Part shown: piece by piece, positions 1 to 7,076 of the stretch
Layout: each line of letters begins with the position of its first letter
Numbering within the stretch: position 1 is the stretch's first letter
Assembly: GCA_959601045.1 (NCBI GenBank)
Contig: CAUGNZ010000037.1
Location: 1 to 14,294, forward strand
DNA length: 14,294 nucleotides
Source of the DNA: an uncultured Collinsella sp.
Lineage (GTDB): Bacteria; Actinomycetota; Coriobacteriia; Coriobacteriales; Coriobacteriaceae
Direction: 5' to 3'
Translations under genes and position numbers: made by a program
The notes under the pieces: generated by a model
The model's database searches: none
What the model was told of the DNA's origin: nothing
What the model saw: the letters and a program-made list of their open reading frames with translations, nothing else

Positions 1-23
1 CCGTGGGTTATACCCTAAGAGCA

Positions 24-46
24 AACCACCCTTTTTAAGGGTGGTT
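24..46. terminator. Short perfect hairpin, possible terminator
   Basis: AACCACCCTT (24-33) pairs with AAGGGTGGTT (37-46), a 10-bp perfect stem with a TTT loop. It lies about 40 bp beyond the stop of the minus-strand gene at 87. It could end that transcript or one entering from the left, but neither side carries a good T-run, so the terminator role is tentative. Confidence 0.4.
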
Positions 47-53
47 CTGATTT

Positions 54-77
54 GGACCACCACAAAGGTGCCTGCCC
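54..77 (+). repeat. CCACCACAAAGG repeat, incomplete copy
   Basis: GGACCACCACAAAGG followed by TGCCTGCCC matches the left arm and loop of the hairpins at 2676-2710 and 3559-3593. The right arm (CCTTTGTGGTGGT) is missing, so this is a half or degraded copy. It sits 10 bp from the stop codon of the gene at 87, much as the copy at 2676-2710 sits beyond the stop of the gene at 2765. Confidence 0.6.
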
Positions 78-86
78 GACGGGTCC

Positions 87-734
87 TTATTTCGATGGGG
101 TCCAGGTTATTTCGTCGTCAAATAGCCAAGTGCGTGCCGAGCCACTGTTGCGCGCTGTCTGCGGATCGGGCTCGCAGGTTTGTTCGTAGGCATCTTCGGT
201 ACACTGATCCATAAAACTGACGACTGCCGTCTGGTCGCCCTCCATGACGTAGATTACGTCGCCATCCGAGATATAGGCCCCCGGCCCTTCATTGTCCACA
301 TAGCCGGGGTCGTATGAGACGTTGCACAGTCTGCTCCCGTTTGCCGCATCGAGTTCAAGGGTCGAATAATACCCGCCATTCATTTGGCTGTTCTTGGCTC
401 GATATATTACGGCGCCGTACCACCGCTTAAACGTCTTGCCTTTGAGCAACTCGGCTGCCCTACCGATAAGCTGCTCATCTTTGGTGTAGCGCATGGCCCC
501 AAGTTCGATACGGGGATAGTTGCTGACCCCAAGCGCTGCGGGCGTACCGTCAAAATCGACGGTGATCGAATCGGGTTTGACGATATCGGTGAGGATTTCG
601 ATGGGATAGCTTACGGTCTCAACCGCCGCCTGCGTTGCAGAGGCGGGGAGAAATGCGAGATAGATAATTCCTACGCCGACTGCGGTAATCGCAAACGCTA
701 AGACGAGCAGGCCGATATAGGTGGAGCGTTTCAC
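87..734 (-). CDS. Membrane-anchored hypothetical protein
   Basis: I do not recognise a family. The product is about 215 residues. One hydrophobic helix (about residues 6-28) follows a short positive N-terminus (KRSTY), with no lipobox or clear signal-peptidase site, so it is probably a signal anchor with the rest outside the membrane. The C-terminal part is acidic and has three cysteines, possibly forming a disulfide. I prefer the GTG start at 734 because GAGG lies 8 nt upstream (743-746). An in-frame ATG at 761 would add nine residues but has no visible ribosome-binding site. The gene stands alone on the minus strand, flanked left by a partial CCACCACAAAGG repeat and right by hairpin array A. 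The gene at 2765-3433 has a similar size, orientation, topology and repeat flanks, but I see no convincing sequence similarity between them. Confidence 0.7.
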   Translation of the reverse strand: MKRSTYIGLLVLAFAITAVGVGIIYLAFLPASATQAAVETVSYPIEILTDIVKPDSITVDFDGTPAALGVSNYPRIELGAMRYTKDEQLIGRAAELLKGKTFKRWYGAVIYRAKNSQMNGGYYSTLELDAANGSRLCNVSYDPGYVDNEGPGAYISDGDVIYVMEGDQTAVVSFMDQCTEDAYEQTCEPDPQTARNSGSARTWLFDDEITWTPSK

Positions 735-919
735 GGCGAGTACCTCGCAAACAGTATGCATTCATTAAGATAAGTGATACCAGCTTACGACAATATTCAA
801 AAGAAAGCGACCGTCCGGAATGAGGGGGCTGAAAGGCCCCATTGGGCTTCGATTTGGGGTCGCCAAACGTAGGCTGGGCTTGATGCCGCCTCTTTTAATC
901 GGGGCTGATTCTTCTCTGG

Positions 920-955
920 ACCACCACAAAGGGGATGCAGTTCATTTGTGGTGGT
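920..955. repeat. CCACCACAAA hairpin opening array A
   Basis: ACCACCACAAA (920-930) pairs perfectly with TTTGTGGTGGT (945-955) around a 14-nt loop. The loop (GGGGATGCAGTTCA) has lost the GGTGCCTGTCCCC-like sequence seen in the copies at 2676 and 3559, while the arms are intact, which suggests that the stem is what is maintained. Eight bases (TTCGTTTG) separate it from the first array unit. Array B has almost the same join (TCCGTTTG). Confidence 0.75.
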
Positions 956-963
956 TTCGTTTG

Positions 964-1178
964 TCTCGATCTGTAACGTCTTGGCCGCTAAAAGTGGGCC
1001 TGGTGTTACAGGTTGAGATTTTCGGACGGGGCTCCGCGGTTAATCTCGATCTGTAACATCTGGGCCCCAATTTGCCGAGTAGTTGTTACAGATTGAGACA
1101 AACGGTTGCCGTCGATCGCTTCATCTAAATCTGTAACACCTGGGACCGAAAAGGGCCGCTGGATGTTACAGGTTGAGA
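964..1178. repeat. Hairpin array A: three tandem 55-nt hairpins
   Basis: Three 55-nt imperfect palindromes lie at 964-1018, 1044-1098 and 1124-1178, separated by 25-nt linkers. Each has a 15-nt left arm (TCTCGATCTGTAACA-like) and a right arm (TGTTACAGATTGAGA-like). The arms start at 964, 1004, 1044, 1084, 1124 and 1164, exactly 40 bp apart with alternating orientation. Arm differences are mostly G-U compatible; the one true mismatch is A1127 against G1175. An inner stem with a bulge is capped by an A-rich loop, clearest in units 1 and 3. I do not recognise the family. It resembles a mosaic of REP-like palindromes more than any named RNA. It lies between divergent genes, so it may be transcribed as leader sequence or act as DNA. 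Confidence 0.85.
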
Positions 1179-1198
1179 CAGCGGGGTGTGTTGGAGCG

Positions 1199-1232
1199 AA
1201 AACCACCACAAAGGCCCCTTGCGGTGGTTTTT
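1199..1232. terminator. Terminator-like hairpin closing array A
   Basis: AAAACCACC (1199-1207) pairs with GGTGGTTTT (1223-1231), with further AAGG/CCTT pairing inside, followed by a T-run. The left arm is another CCACCACAAAGG copy, so the repeat seems to have been turned into an intrinsic terminator, with an A-run on one side and a T-run on the other. It would stop rightward transcription out of array A before the ATPase promoter. Confidence 0.6.
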
Positions 1233-1326
1233 GAGGGGCCAAATGTTTTCCTGTTAGAGTCCAACGCGGACTGTTGGCACCTTTAGTTGTTAGCGGCGGG
1301 AAACGGCCGCATGATTAAATAGTTGA

Positions 1327-1389
1327 ACTATTCTCACTACTTTCACTATTTGCACTATTGATACTATAATCACGATAACGACGACAGTA
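1327..1389. repeat. 9-bp tandem repeat upstream of ATPase
   Basis: Seven consecutive 9-bp units start at 1327, 1336, 1345, 1354, 1363, 1372 and 1381. Each begins with AC, and the first five begin ACTA (ACTATTCTC, ACTACTTTC, ACTATTTGC, ACTATTGAT, ACTATAATC). The last two (ACGATAACG, ACGACAGTA) are more degenerate. The run overlaps the likely promoter and ends next to the ribosome-binding site of the ATPase gene. A phased protein-binding array is one reading; slipped-strand expansion is another. Confidence 0.7.
1341..1370 (+). promoter_or_regulatory. Predicted promoter of AAA ATPase
   Basis: A perfect -10 hexamer TATAAT (1365-1370) lies 18 bp from a weak -35, TTTCAC (1341-1346). It is embedded in the 9-bp repeat, 34 nt before the proposed TTG start, so a protein bound to the repeat would compete with RNA polymerase. 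Confidence 0.55.
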
Positions 1390-1403
1390 GGAAGGTGGGG
1401 ACA

Positions 1404-2519
1404 TTGAAGCGCACGATAATCAACCCGTTTAAGCCGACCGCTGGCGCTGAACCTCCGGTCCTTATCGGACGCGAGCGGGTTATTGATGATTTTAGGGACG
1501 GCATCGAAGAAGGCGTGGGCGCCCCCGGAAGGCTCATGCGCATTACCGGCCCGCGCGGGTCGGGCAAGACGGCGCTGTTGACAGAGCTCGGCGATATTGC
1601 GAAGTCGTATGGTTGGCGCGTGGTTGACGTGACTGCGGCGGGCAGTATCGTCGACGCCATCCAACATGAGCTCGCACGCACCTCGGACAATACCGAGCTT
1701 CATTTAGAAGCAAGTCTTGGTGTGGTGAAAGCGGGCGTATCTAAGTCCTTGACCGGGCCTGAGACGTTGCGGGGCGTCTTGACGAGCGTGGCGTCGCGGG
1801 AAACGCAACATGGTGCCGGTCTGCTGGTGACGGTCGATGAAATACAGGATGCGGATGCTGATGACGTGCGGCTCGTTGCAGCGGCCGTGCAGCACCTTAT
1901 CCGCGAACGCAAGAATATCGCGTTTGTATTTGCTGGCTTGACCATGGGCGTAATGGACCTCATCAACGGCCGTGCCCTTACATTTCTACAACGAGCTAAG
2001 GCTGAGGAGCTCGCCTCGATTCCGCTGTCGGATGTTTCGGATTCGATGGCTTCAACCGTGGAAGGTGCCGGTTTGCACTTGGATGGCAAGGCGCTTGAAA
2101 TGACGGCTTGTGCTACGAGGGGATATGCGTATCTCGTGCAACTCGTGGGCTATCGCGTATTCGCGAATGCGCGCAGGCATGCCGACCGCGATGCGTCGAT
2201 TTCACTTGAGGATGCCCAGAAGGGCATTGAAGATGCGTATGGGGAGTTTGAGGGCTCCGTGCTCGACGTTGCCCTTGCCGATTTGCCGCTTCGCGCGATT
2301 GAGTACCTCATTGCCATGGCCAAGCATGAGGGGAATGTGCCGACCAAAGAGATCGCAGCGGGGCTCTCCTTGCCCCCTGCGAGCCTGACAGCGACACGAC
2401 GGCAACTTATCAAGGCACAGGTTATCGATGCGCCCTCACGCGGCATGGTGAGGTTCTCGATTCCATTGCTGCGCGAATATCTGCTTAAGAGCTCGAATGA
2501 AATCCTATCAAGATATTGA
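1404..2519 (+). CDS. AAA+ ATPase with C-terminal winged helix
   Basis: A 371-residue P-loop ATPase of the AAA/Orc1-Cdc6-like 'ATP-binding protein' type. It has Walker A GPRGSGKT (49-56), Walker B LLVTVDEIQD (D145, E146) and a likely sensor-1 region around FAGLT (177-181). A helical lid follows, then a winged-helix-like region (about 295-360) beginning PLRAIEYL, as expected for DNA binding. The client is unknown. I favour the TTG start at 1404 because AGGAAGG (1389-1395) lies 8 nt upstream; the in-frame GTG at 1395 overlaps that site and would add three residues. The gene is monocistronic, ends at the strong hairpin at 2608-2646 and faces the convergent gene at 2765. Housekeeping, plasmid/phage-derived or defence roles are all possible; nothing next to it decides. 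Confidence 0.85.
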   Translation: MKRTIINPFKPTAGAEPPVLIGRERVIDDFRDGIEEGVGAPGRLMRITGPRGSGKTALLTELGDIAKSYGWRVVDVTAAGSIVDAIQHELARTSDNTELHLEASLGVVKAGVSKSLTGPETLRGVLTSVASRETQHGAGLLVTVDEIQDADADDVRLVAAAVQHLIRERKNIAFVFAGLTMGVMDLINGRALTFLQRAKAEELASIPLSDVSDSMASTVEGAGLHLDGKALEMTACATRGYAYLVQLVGYRVFANARRHADRDASISLEDAQKGIEDAYGEFEGSVLDVALADLPLRAIEYLIAMAKHEGNVPTKEIAAGLSLPPASLTATRRQLIKAQVIDAPSRGMVRFSIPLLREYLLKSSNEILSRY

Positions 2520-2607
2520 TATTTGTCGGATAGCTTGAAGGGGCCAAAAGCCAACGTCGGAGACTAAAAACGGCCTTCAACGCCGGCGATTGGTCCCTGC
2601 CAACCCA

Positions 2608-2646
2608 AAGAAGCCGCCGCAGGGATGGTTCCTGCGGCGGCTTCTT
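2608..2646. terminator. Strong bidirectional terminator
   Basis: A perfect 16-bp GC-rich stem (2608-2623 with 2631-2646) has a 7-nt loop and ends in AAG/CTT on both sides. It lies between the convergent genes ending at 2519 and 2765 and probably serves both. The T-runs are short, but the stem is very stable. Confidence 0.75.
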
Positions 2647-2675
2647 GCATCGTAGGGCGGAAATGATCGCCGAAA

Positions 2676-2710
2676 ACCACCACAAAGGGGACGGGCACCT
2701 TTGTGGTGGT
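2676..2710. repeat. CCACCACAAAGG hairpin, complete copy
   Basis: ACCACCACAAAGG (2676-2688) pairs perfectly over 13 bp with CCTTTGTGGTGGT (2698-2710). The centre reads GGGGACGGGCACC, the reverse complement of the form in the copy at 3559 (GGTGCCTGTCCCC) apart from one base, so the two elements lie in opposite orientation. It sits 54 bp beyond the stop of the gene at 2765. Confidence 0.8.
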
Positions 2711-2712
2711 GG

Positions 2713-2728
2713 GGAGCGAGCTCGATGT
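2713..2728 (+). repeat. 16-bp direct repeat, left copy
   Basis: GGAGCGAGCTCGATGT, identical to 3535-3550 and in the same orientation. Here it follows directly on the CCACCACAAAGG hairpin; at the other end it precedes one. The pair brackets the gene at 2765-3433. Confidence 0.7.
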
Positions 2729-2764
2729 CGCCGTTCGGGTTGAGCAACATTTCGATGAAAACCT

Positions 2765-3433
2765 CTACAGGATTTCGTCCGGGCTGGCGGATTTGGTCGT
2801 TTTGGGGATGCCGAGTTTGGACGATGCGAAATCGTCAACATTGTCCTTGATCCCATCTTTAGTGAAGACGGTGACCGTATAGGTGCTGTGCCCAAATTCG
2901 CTTTTGTCGCGTATCGCCCAGGCCTGCCAGTAGGCAGCTCTGCCTCGCTCTCTGATTTTTCCAATGCGGCGGAGTTCTGTTCGCTTTAATTTCTGGTCGC
3001 TGTCGACGGTTCGGCCGACCTCATCGGTGAGCCCGCACTGTTCAAGCAGTTTGTCGAGGACTTGGTTCATGTGACGCTCATCGGTGTTTGGAGCATAGTC
3101 GTAAGCGAGGGTGATGGAGGCAAGGGGTTGGTCATCGATCAGATAGTTCATCGCTTGAGGTTCAAGGTTGAAGTAGGGAGAACGTCCGTCGACCTGACCG
3201 AGCAGCGGCAGCTTTGACCGCCAAAGCCCGGTGGGAATTGCATCTTCGTAGAGCACACCGCGGCAGATAAAGGAGAGCGAGGTGGCACGCGAGCCGGCGT
3301 CGACCATCCCGCACAAATCGAAGGGCGAGGCGATACCCAGGGAAAAGGGTGTGACGACGATAAGAAAGAGCATCACGATGGGTATGGCGAGAATGGCAAT
3401 GACGTTGCGAGCAGTAGAATAAGACGACTTCAT
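2765..3433 (-). CDS. Membrane-anchored hypothetical protein
   Basis: No family recognised. The 222-residue product starts MKSSYSTARN, then one hydrophobic helix (about 11-33) suggesting a signal anchor, and a roughly 190-residue mixed domain presumably outside the membrane. The domain has a basic middle section (about residues 145-165, rich in K and R) and three cysteines. The start is well supported: AAGGAG (3440-3445) lies 6 nt before the ATG at 3433. The gene converges on the AAA ATPase gene across a strong terminator. It is bracketed by two CCACCACAAAGG hairpins and a 16-bp direct repeat, which makes it look like a cassette gained or moved through repeats. The gene at 87-734 has the same layout. 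Confidence 0.75.
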   Translation of the reverse strand: MKSSYSTARNVIAILAIPIVMLFLIVVTPFSLGIASPFDLCGMVDAGSRATSLSFICRGVLYEDAIPTGLWRSKLPLLGQVDGRSPYFNLEPQAMNYLIDDQPLASITLAYDYAPNTDERHMNQVLDKLLEQCGLTDEVGRTVDSDQKLKRTELRRIGKIRERGRAAYWQAWAIRDKSEFGHSTYTVTVFTKDGIKDNVDDFASSKLGIPKTTKSASPDEIL

Positions 3434-3534
3434 ATCTGCTCCTTGAGACGAAGAGCTATCAAGAACGAGAGAAATGAATATGCTTTAATCACAGTTCATT
3501 TTAACCTCAATACGAGCAGGAATAACGGATATTA

Positions 3535-3550
3535 GGAGCGAGCTCGATGT
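3535..3550 (+). repeat. 16-bp direct repeat, right copy
   Basis: GGAGCGAGCTCGATGT, an exact match to 2713-2728 at the other side of the gene at 2765-3433. The next element is the CCACCACAAAGG-type hairpin at 3559. Confidence 0.7.
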
Positions 3551-3558
3551 TGATGTGG

Positions 3559-3593
3559 ACCAACACAAAGGTGCCTGTCCCCTTTGTGGTGGT
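3559..3593. repeat. CCACCACAAAGG-type hairpin opening array B
   Basis: ACCAACACAAAGG (3559-3571) pairs with CCTTTGTGGTGGT (3581-3593) with one A-G mismatch (3563 with 3589). The centre reads GGTGCCTGTCCCC. It is followed by TCCGTTTG and the first array-B unit, the same architecture as 920-963. Confidence 0.75.
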
Positions 3594-3601
3594 TCCGTTT
3601 G

Positions 3602-3737
3602 TCTCGATCTGTAACAGCTGGGCTGTTAAAAGCGGGCTTGGTGTTACAGATTGAGATTTTTTGGGCGGGGCTCCGCGCTCCATCTCAATCTGTAACACCT
3701 GGGACCGAAAAGGGCTGCCAGATGTTACAGATTGAGA
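3602..3737. repeat. Hairpin array B: two tandem 55-nt hairpins
   Basis: Units 3602-3656 and 3683-3737 have the same 15-nt arms as array A, starting at 3602, 3642, 3683 and 3723 (spacing 40, 41, 40). Unit 1 is homologous to unit 1 of array A, and unit 2 to its unit 3; the linker shares GGGGCTCCGCG with the first linker of array A. The second unit of array A has no counterpart, consistent with loss or gain of one 80-bp module. Arms in unit 2 pair perfectly; unit 1 has a single G-U. No closing CCACCACAAAGG hairpin is present here. Confidence 0.85.
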
Positions 3738-3784
3738 CAGTTGGGTTCCACGGTCGCGCCGGACCGACACTCTCAAGTCCTATC

Positions 3785-3813
3785 TTTCAATCACTCAGAA
3801 AATCTTATATATA
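3785..3813 (+). promoter_or_regulatory. Predicted clpB promoter
   Basis: TTTCAA (3785-3790) and TATATA (3808-3813) are spaced 17 bp apart. Overlapping and downstream is an inverted repeat, ATCTTATA (3802-3809) with TATAAGAT (3830-3837), which could be an operator. I see neither a CIRCE (TTAGCACTC-N9-GAGTGCTAA) nor a HAIR (CTTGAGT-N7-ACTCAAG) element, the usual HrcA and HspR sites. Confidence 0.4.
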
Positions 3814-3876
3814 GAGACTTAGATTTGTGTATAAGATCGCGTAAAGCTGGCAACAATACTTCTCGAACAACGTGAA

Positions 3877-3894
3877 GCCGCCCCGTAGGGCGGC
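3877..3894 (+). promoter_or_regulatory. GC-rich hairpin in clpB leader
   Basis: GCCGCCC (3877-3883) pairs with GGGCGGC (3888-3894) around CGTA. The right arm is also part of a self-complementary GGGCGGCCGCCC (3888-3899). It ends 10 nt before the ribosome-binding site (GAGGTG, 3905-3910). There is no T-run, and it is too GC-rich to be an obvious RNA thermometer; it may stabilise the mRNA. Confidence 0.4.
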
Positions 3895-3915
3895 CGCCCC
3901 AAGAGAGGTGATTCC

Positions 3916-6543
<2,628 letters not shown>

Positions 6544-6585
6544 ATTTTGGGCCGGCTTTAAAACCGCCCCTCATCGCAAAACGCC

Positions 6586-6622
6586 AAGGGCGGCGGATCC
6601 AATCGGGTCCGCCGCCCTTTTT
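6586..6622 (+). terminator. clpB intrinsic terminator
   Basis: A 12-bp stem, AAGGGCGGCGGA (6586-6597) with TCCGCCGCCCTT (6608-6619), runs into TTTTT (6618-6622), 43 bp after the clpB stop. It is a textbook Rho-independent terminator. Confidence 0.9.
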
Positions 6623-6674
6623 CGTGCGACAATCGATGGTGTTGAACGTGAGTACATGGCAAGGAGCTATGCAG

Positions 6675-6869
6675 ATGACAGACAAGAACAAGACGAACAC
6701 GCCGGCGACCGATGCCGCACCCGCCGCACCTAAGCCTGCGCCTAAACCGGCGCCCAAGCCGCGCGACCCCTATATCCGTGCCGAGAACGAGGATGACGAC
6801 GGCTACGATCCTTATAGCGATCGTCGCCCCGAGCGCGAGCCCCTCTTCGAAGCCGACCCCTGGCGTTAA
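6675..6869 (+). CDS. Small proline-rich acidic protein
   Basis: A 64-residue protein of no recognised family. After a polar N-terminus (MTDKNKTNTPATDAAPAA) come three PKPA-like units (about 19-29), then an acidic tyrosine-containing segment (NEDDDGYDPYSD, 38-49) and a C-terminus ending in FEADPWR. It looks intrinsically disordered and cytosolic, with no signal peptide or membrane helix. The ATG at 6675 is chosen because AAGGAG (6661-6666) lies 8 nt upstream; an ATG two codons earlier (6669) is too close to that site. It follows the clpB terminator and must have its own promoter, which I cannot place. Good ribosome-binding site and strongly biased composition argue that it is real; a longer frame back to 6495 runs through the clpB 3' end and terminator and is not credible. 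Confidence 0.7.
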   Translation: MTDKNKTNTPATDAAPAAPKPAPKPAPKPRDPYIRAENEDDDGYDPYSDRRPEREPLFEADPWR

Positions 6870-6904
6870 GTAGCTCATTTGGGACGGGGCTTTTTTAGCT
6901 ACTT
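6868..6904 (+). terminator. Possible terminator of small gene
   Basis: AAGTAGCT (6868-6875, overlapping the stop codon) pairs with AGCTACTT (6897-6904), followed by TGTTTT. The 21-nt loop is large and itself holds a six-T run (6891-6896), so the call is weak. Confidence 0.35.
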
Positions 6905-6996
6905 TGTTTTCGGCTAGAGGCGTTCATGCCTGCCCCCTCGGCCGCTCGATATCCTCCGGGAGGGGCCACTAATAGAAAACTTGCTTATCCATTAAT

Positions 6997-7015
6997 CAAG
7001 ATACGCATAATCTTG
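6997..7015. promoter_or_regulatory. CAAGAT-N7-ATCTTG palindrome
   Basis: CAAGAT (6997-7002) and ATCTTG (7010-7015) form an operator-like inverted repeat. The sequence AATCAAGA...TAATCTTG occurs here and again around 7027-7048, so two related sites lie about 33 bp apart upstream of the ATPase gene at 7077. CATAAT (7006-7011) could be a second -10, 19 bp after TTGCTT (6981-6986). Confidence 0.45.
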
Positions 7016-7068
7016 CTCTCCTGCTAATCAAGAATCGTTATAATCTTGATTAGCAGGAGAGCAAGATT
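7009..7068. repeat. Perfect 25-bp inverted repeat in leader
   Basis: Bases 7009-7033 are the exact reverse complement of 7044-7068, with a 10-nt centre (ATCGTTATAA). TATAAT (7039-7044), the best -10 upstream of the gene at 7077, falls in the centre. The right arm ends directly before the ribosome-binding GGAG (7069-7072). It could be a large operator, a cruciform, or, if transcribed from upstream, an RNA hairpin abutting the ribosome-binding site. Confidence 0.85.
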
Positions 7069-7076
7069 GGAGAATT

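Larger units (their letters stand above)
735..1403. other. Gene-free region: array A and the ATPase promoter
   Basis: This 669-bp gap holds no credible gene. 735-919 must contain the promoter of the leftward gene and includes a small GGGGCT-GAAA-GGCCCC tetraloop hairpin (825-840). 920-1232 is the hairpin array. 1233-1326 shows nothing I can name. 1327-1389 is a 9-bp repeat with a promoter. Short open frames over the array (for example 820-1056 plus and 1006-1242 minus) are translations of the palindromic repeats, recurring as SQSVT and LQIE, and are not called as genes. Confidence 0.6.
3434..3915. other. Gene-free region: array B and the clpB leader
   Basis: This 482-bp gap holds the ribosome-binding site of the leftward gene (3440-3445), an A/T-rich stretch that must include its promoter, the right 16-bp direct repeat, array B (3559-3737) and the clpB promoter and leader (from about 3785). 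Open frames at 3507-3776 (minus) and 3584-3814 (plus) are repeat translations and are not called. Confidence 0.6.

Noticed and set aside
964..1178. CRISPR array
   Set aside because: The short repeats alternate in orientation and the 'spacers' pair internally. A CRISPR array has directly oriented repeats, and no cas gene is present.
964..1178. Integron attC sites
   Set aside because: The 55-nt imperfect hairpins with bulges look superficially similar, but the arms end in GTAAC/GTTAC without the RYYYAAC/GTTRRRY pattern. Units are 25 nt apart with no cassette genes, and there is no integrase in view.
820..1242. Small ORFs over array A, such as 820-1056 (plus) and 1006-1242 (minus)
   Set aside because: Both strands translate to recurring SQSVT and LQIE strings simply because the palindrome is open in that frame. 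No ribosome-binding site, and the frames end with the repeats.
3507..3814. Small ORFs over array B on both strands
   Set aside because: Same repeat-derived SQSVT/LQIE peptides; not independent genes.
3877..3899. RNA thermometer in the clpB leader
   Set aside because: The stem is all G-C, does not cover the ribosome-binding site, and lacks the AU-rich or ROSE/FourU pattern.
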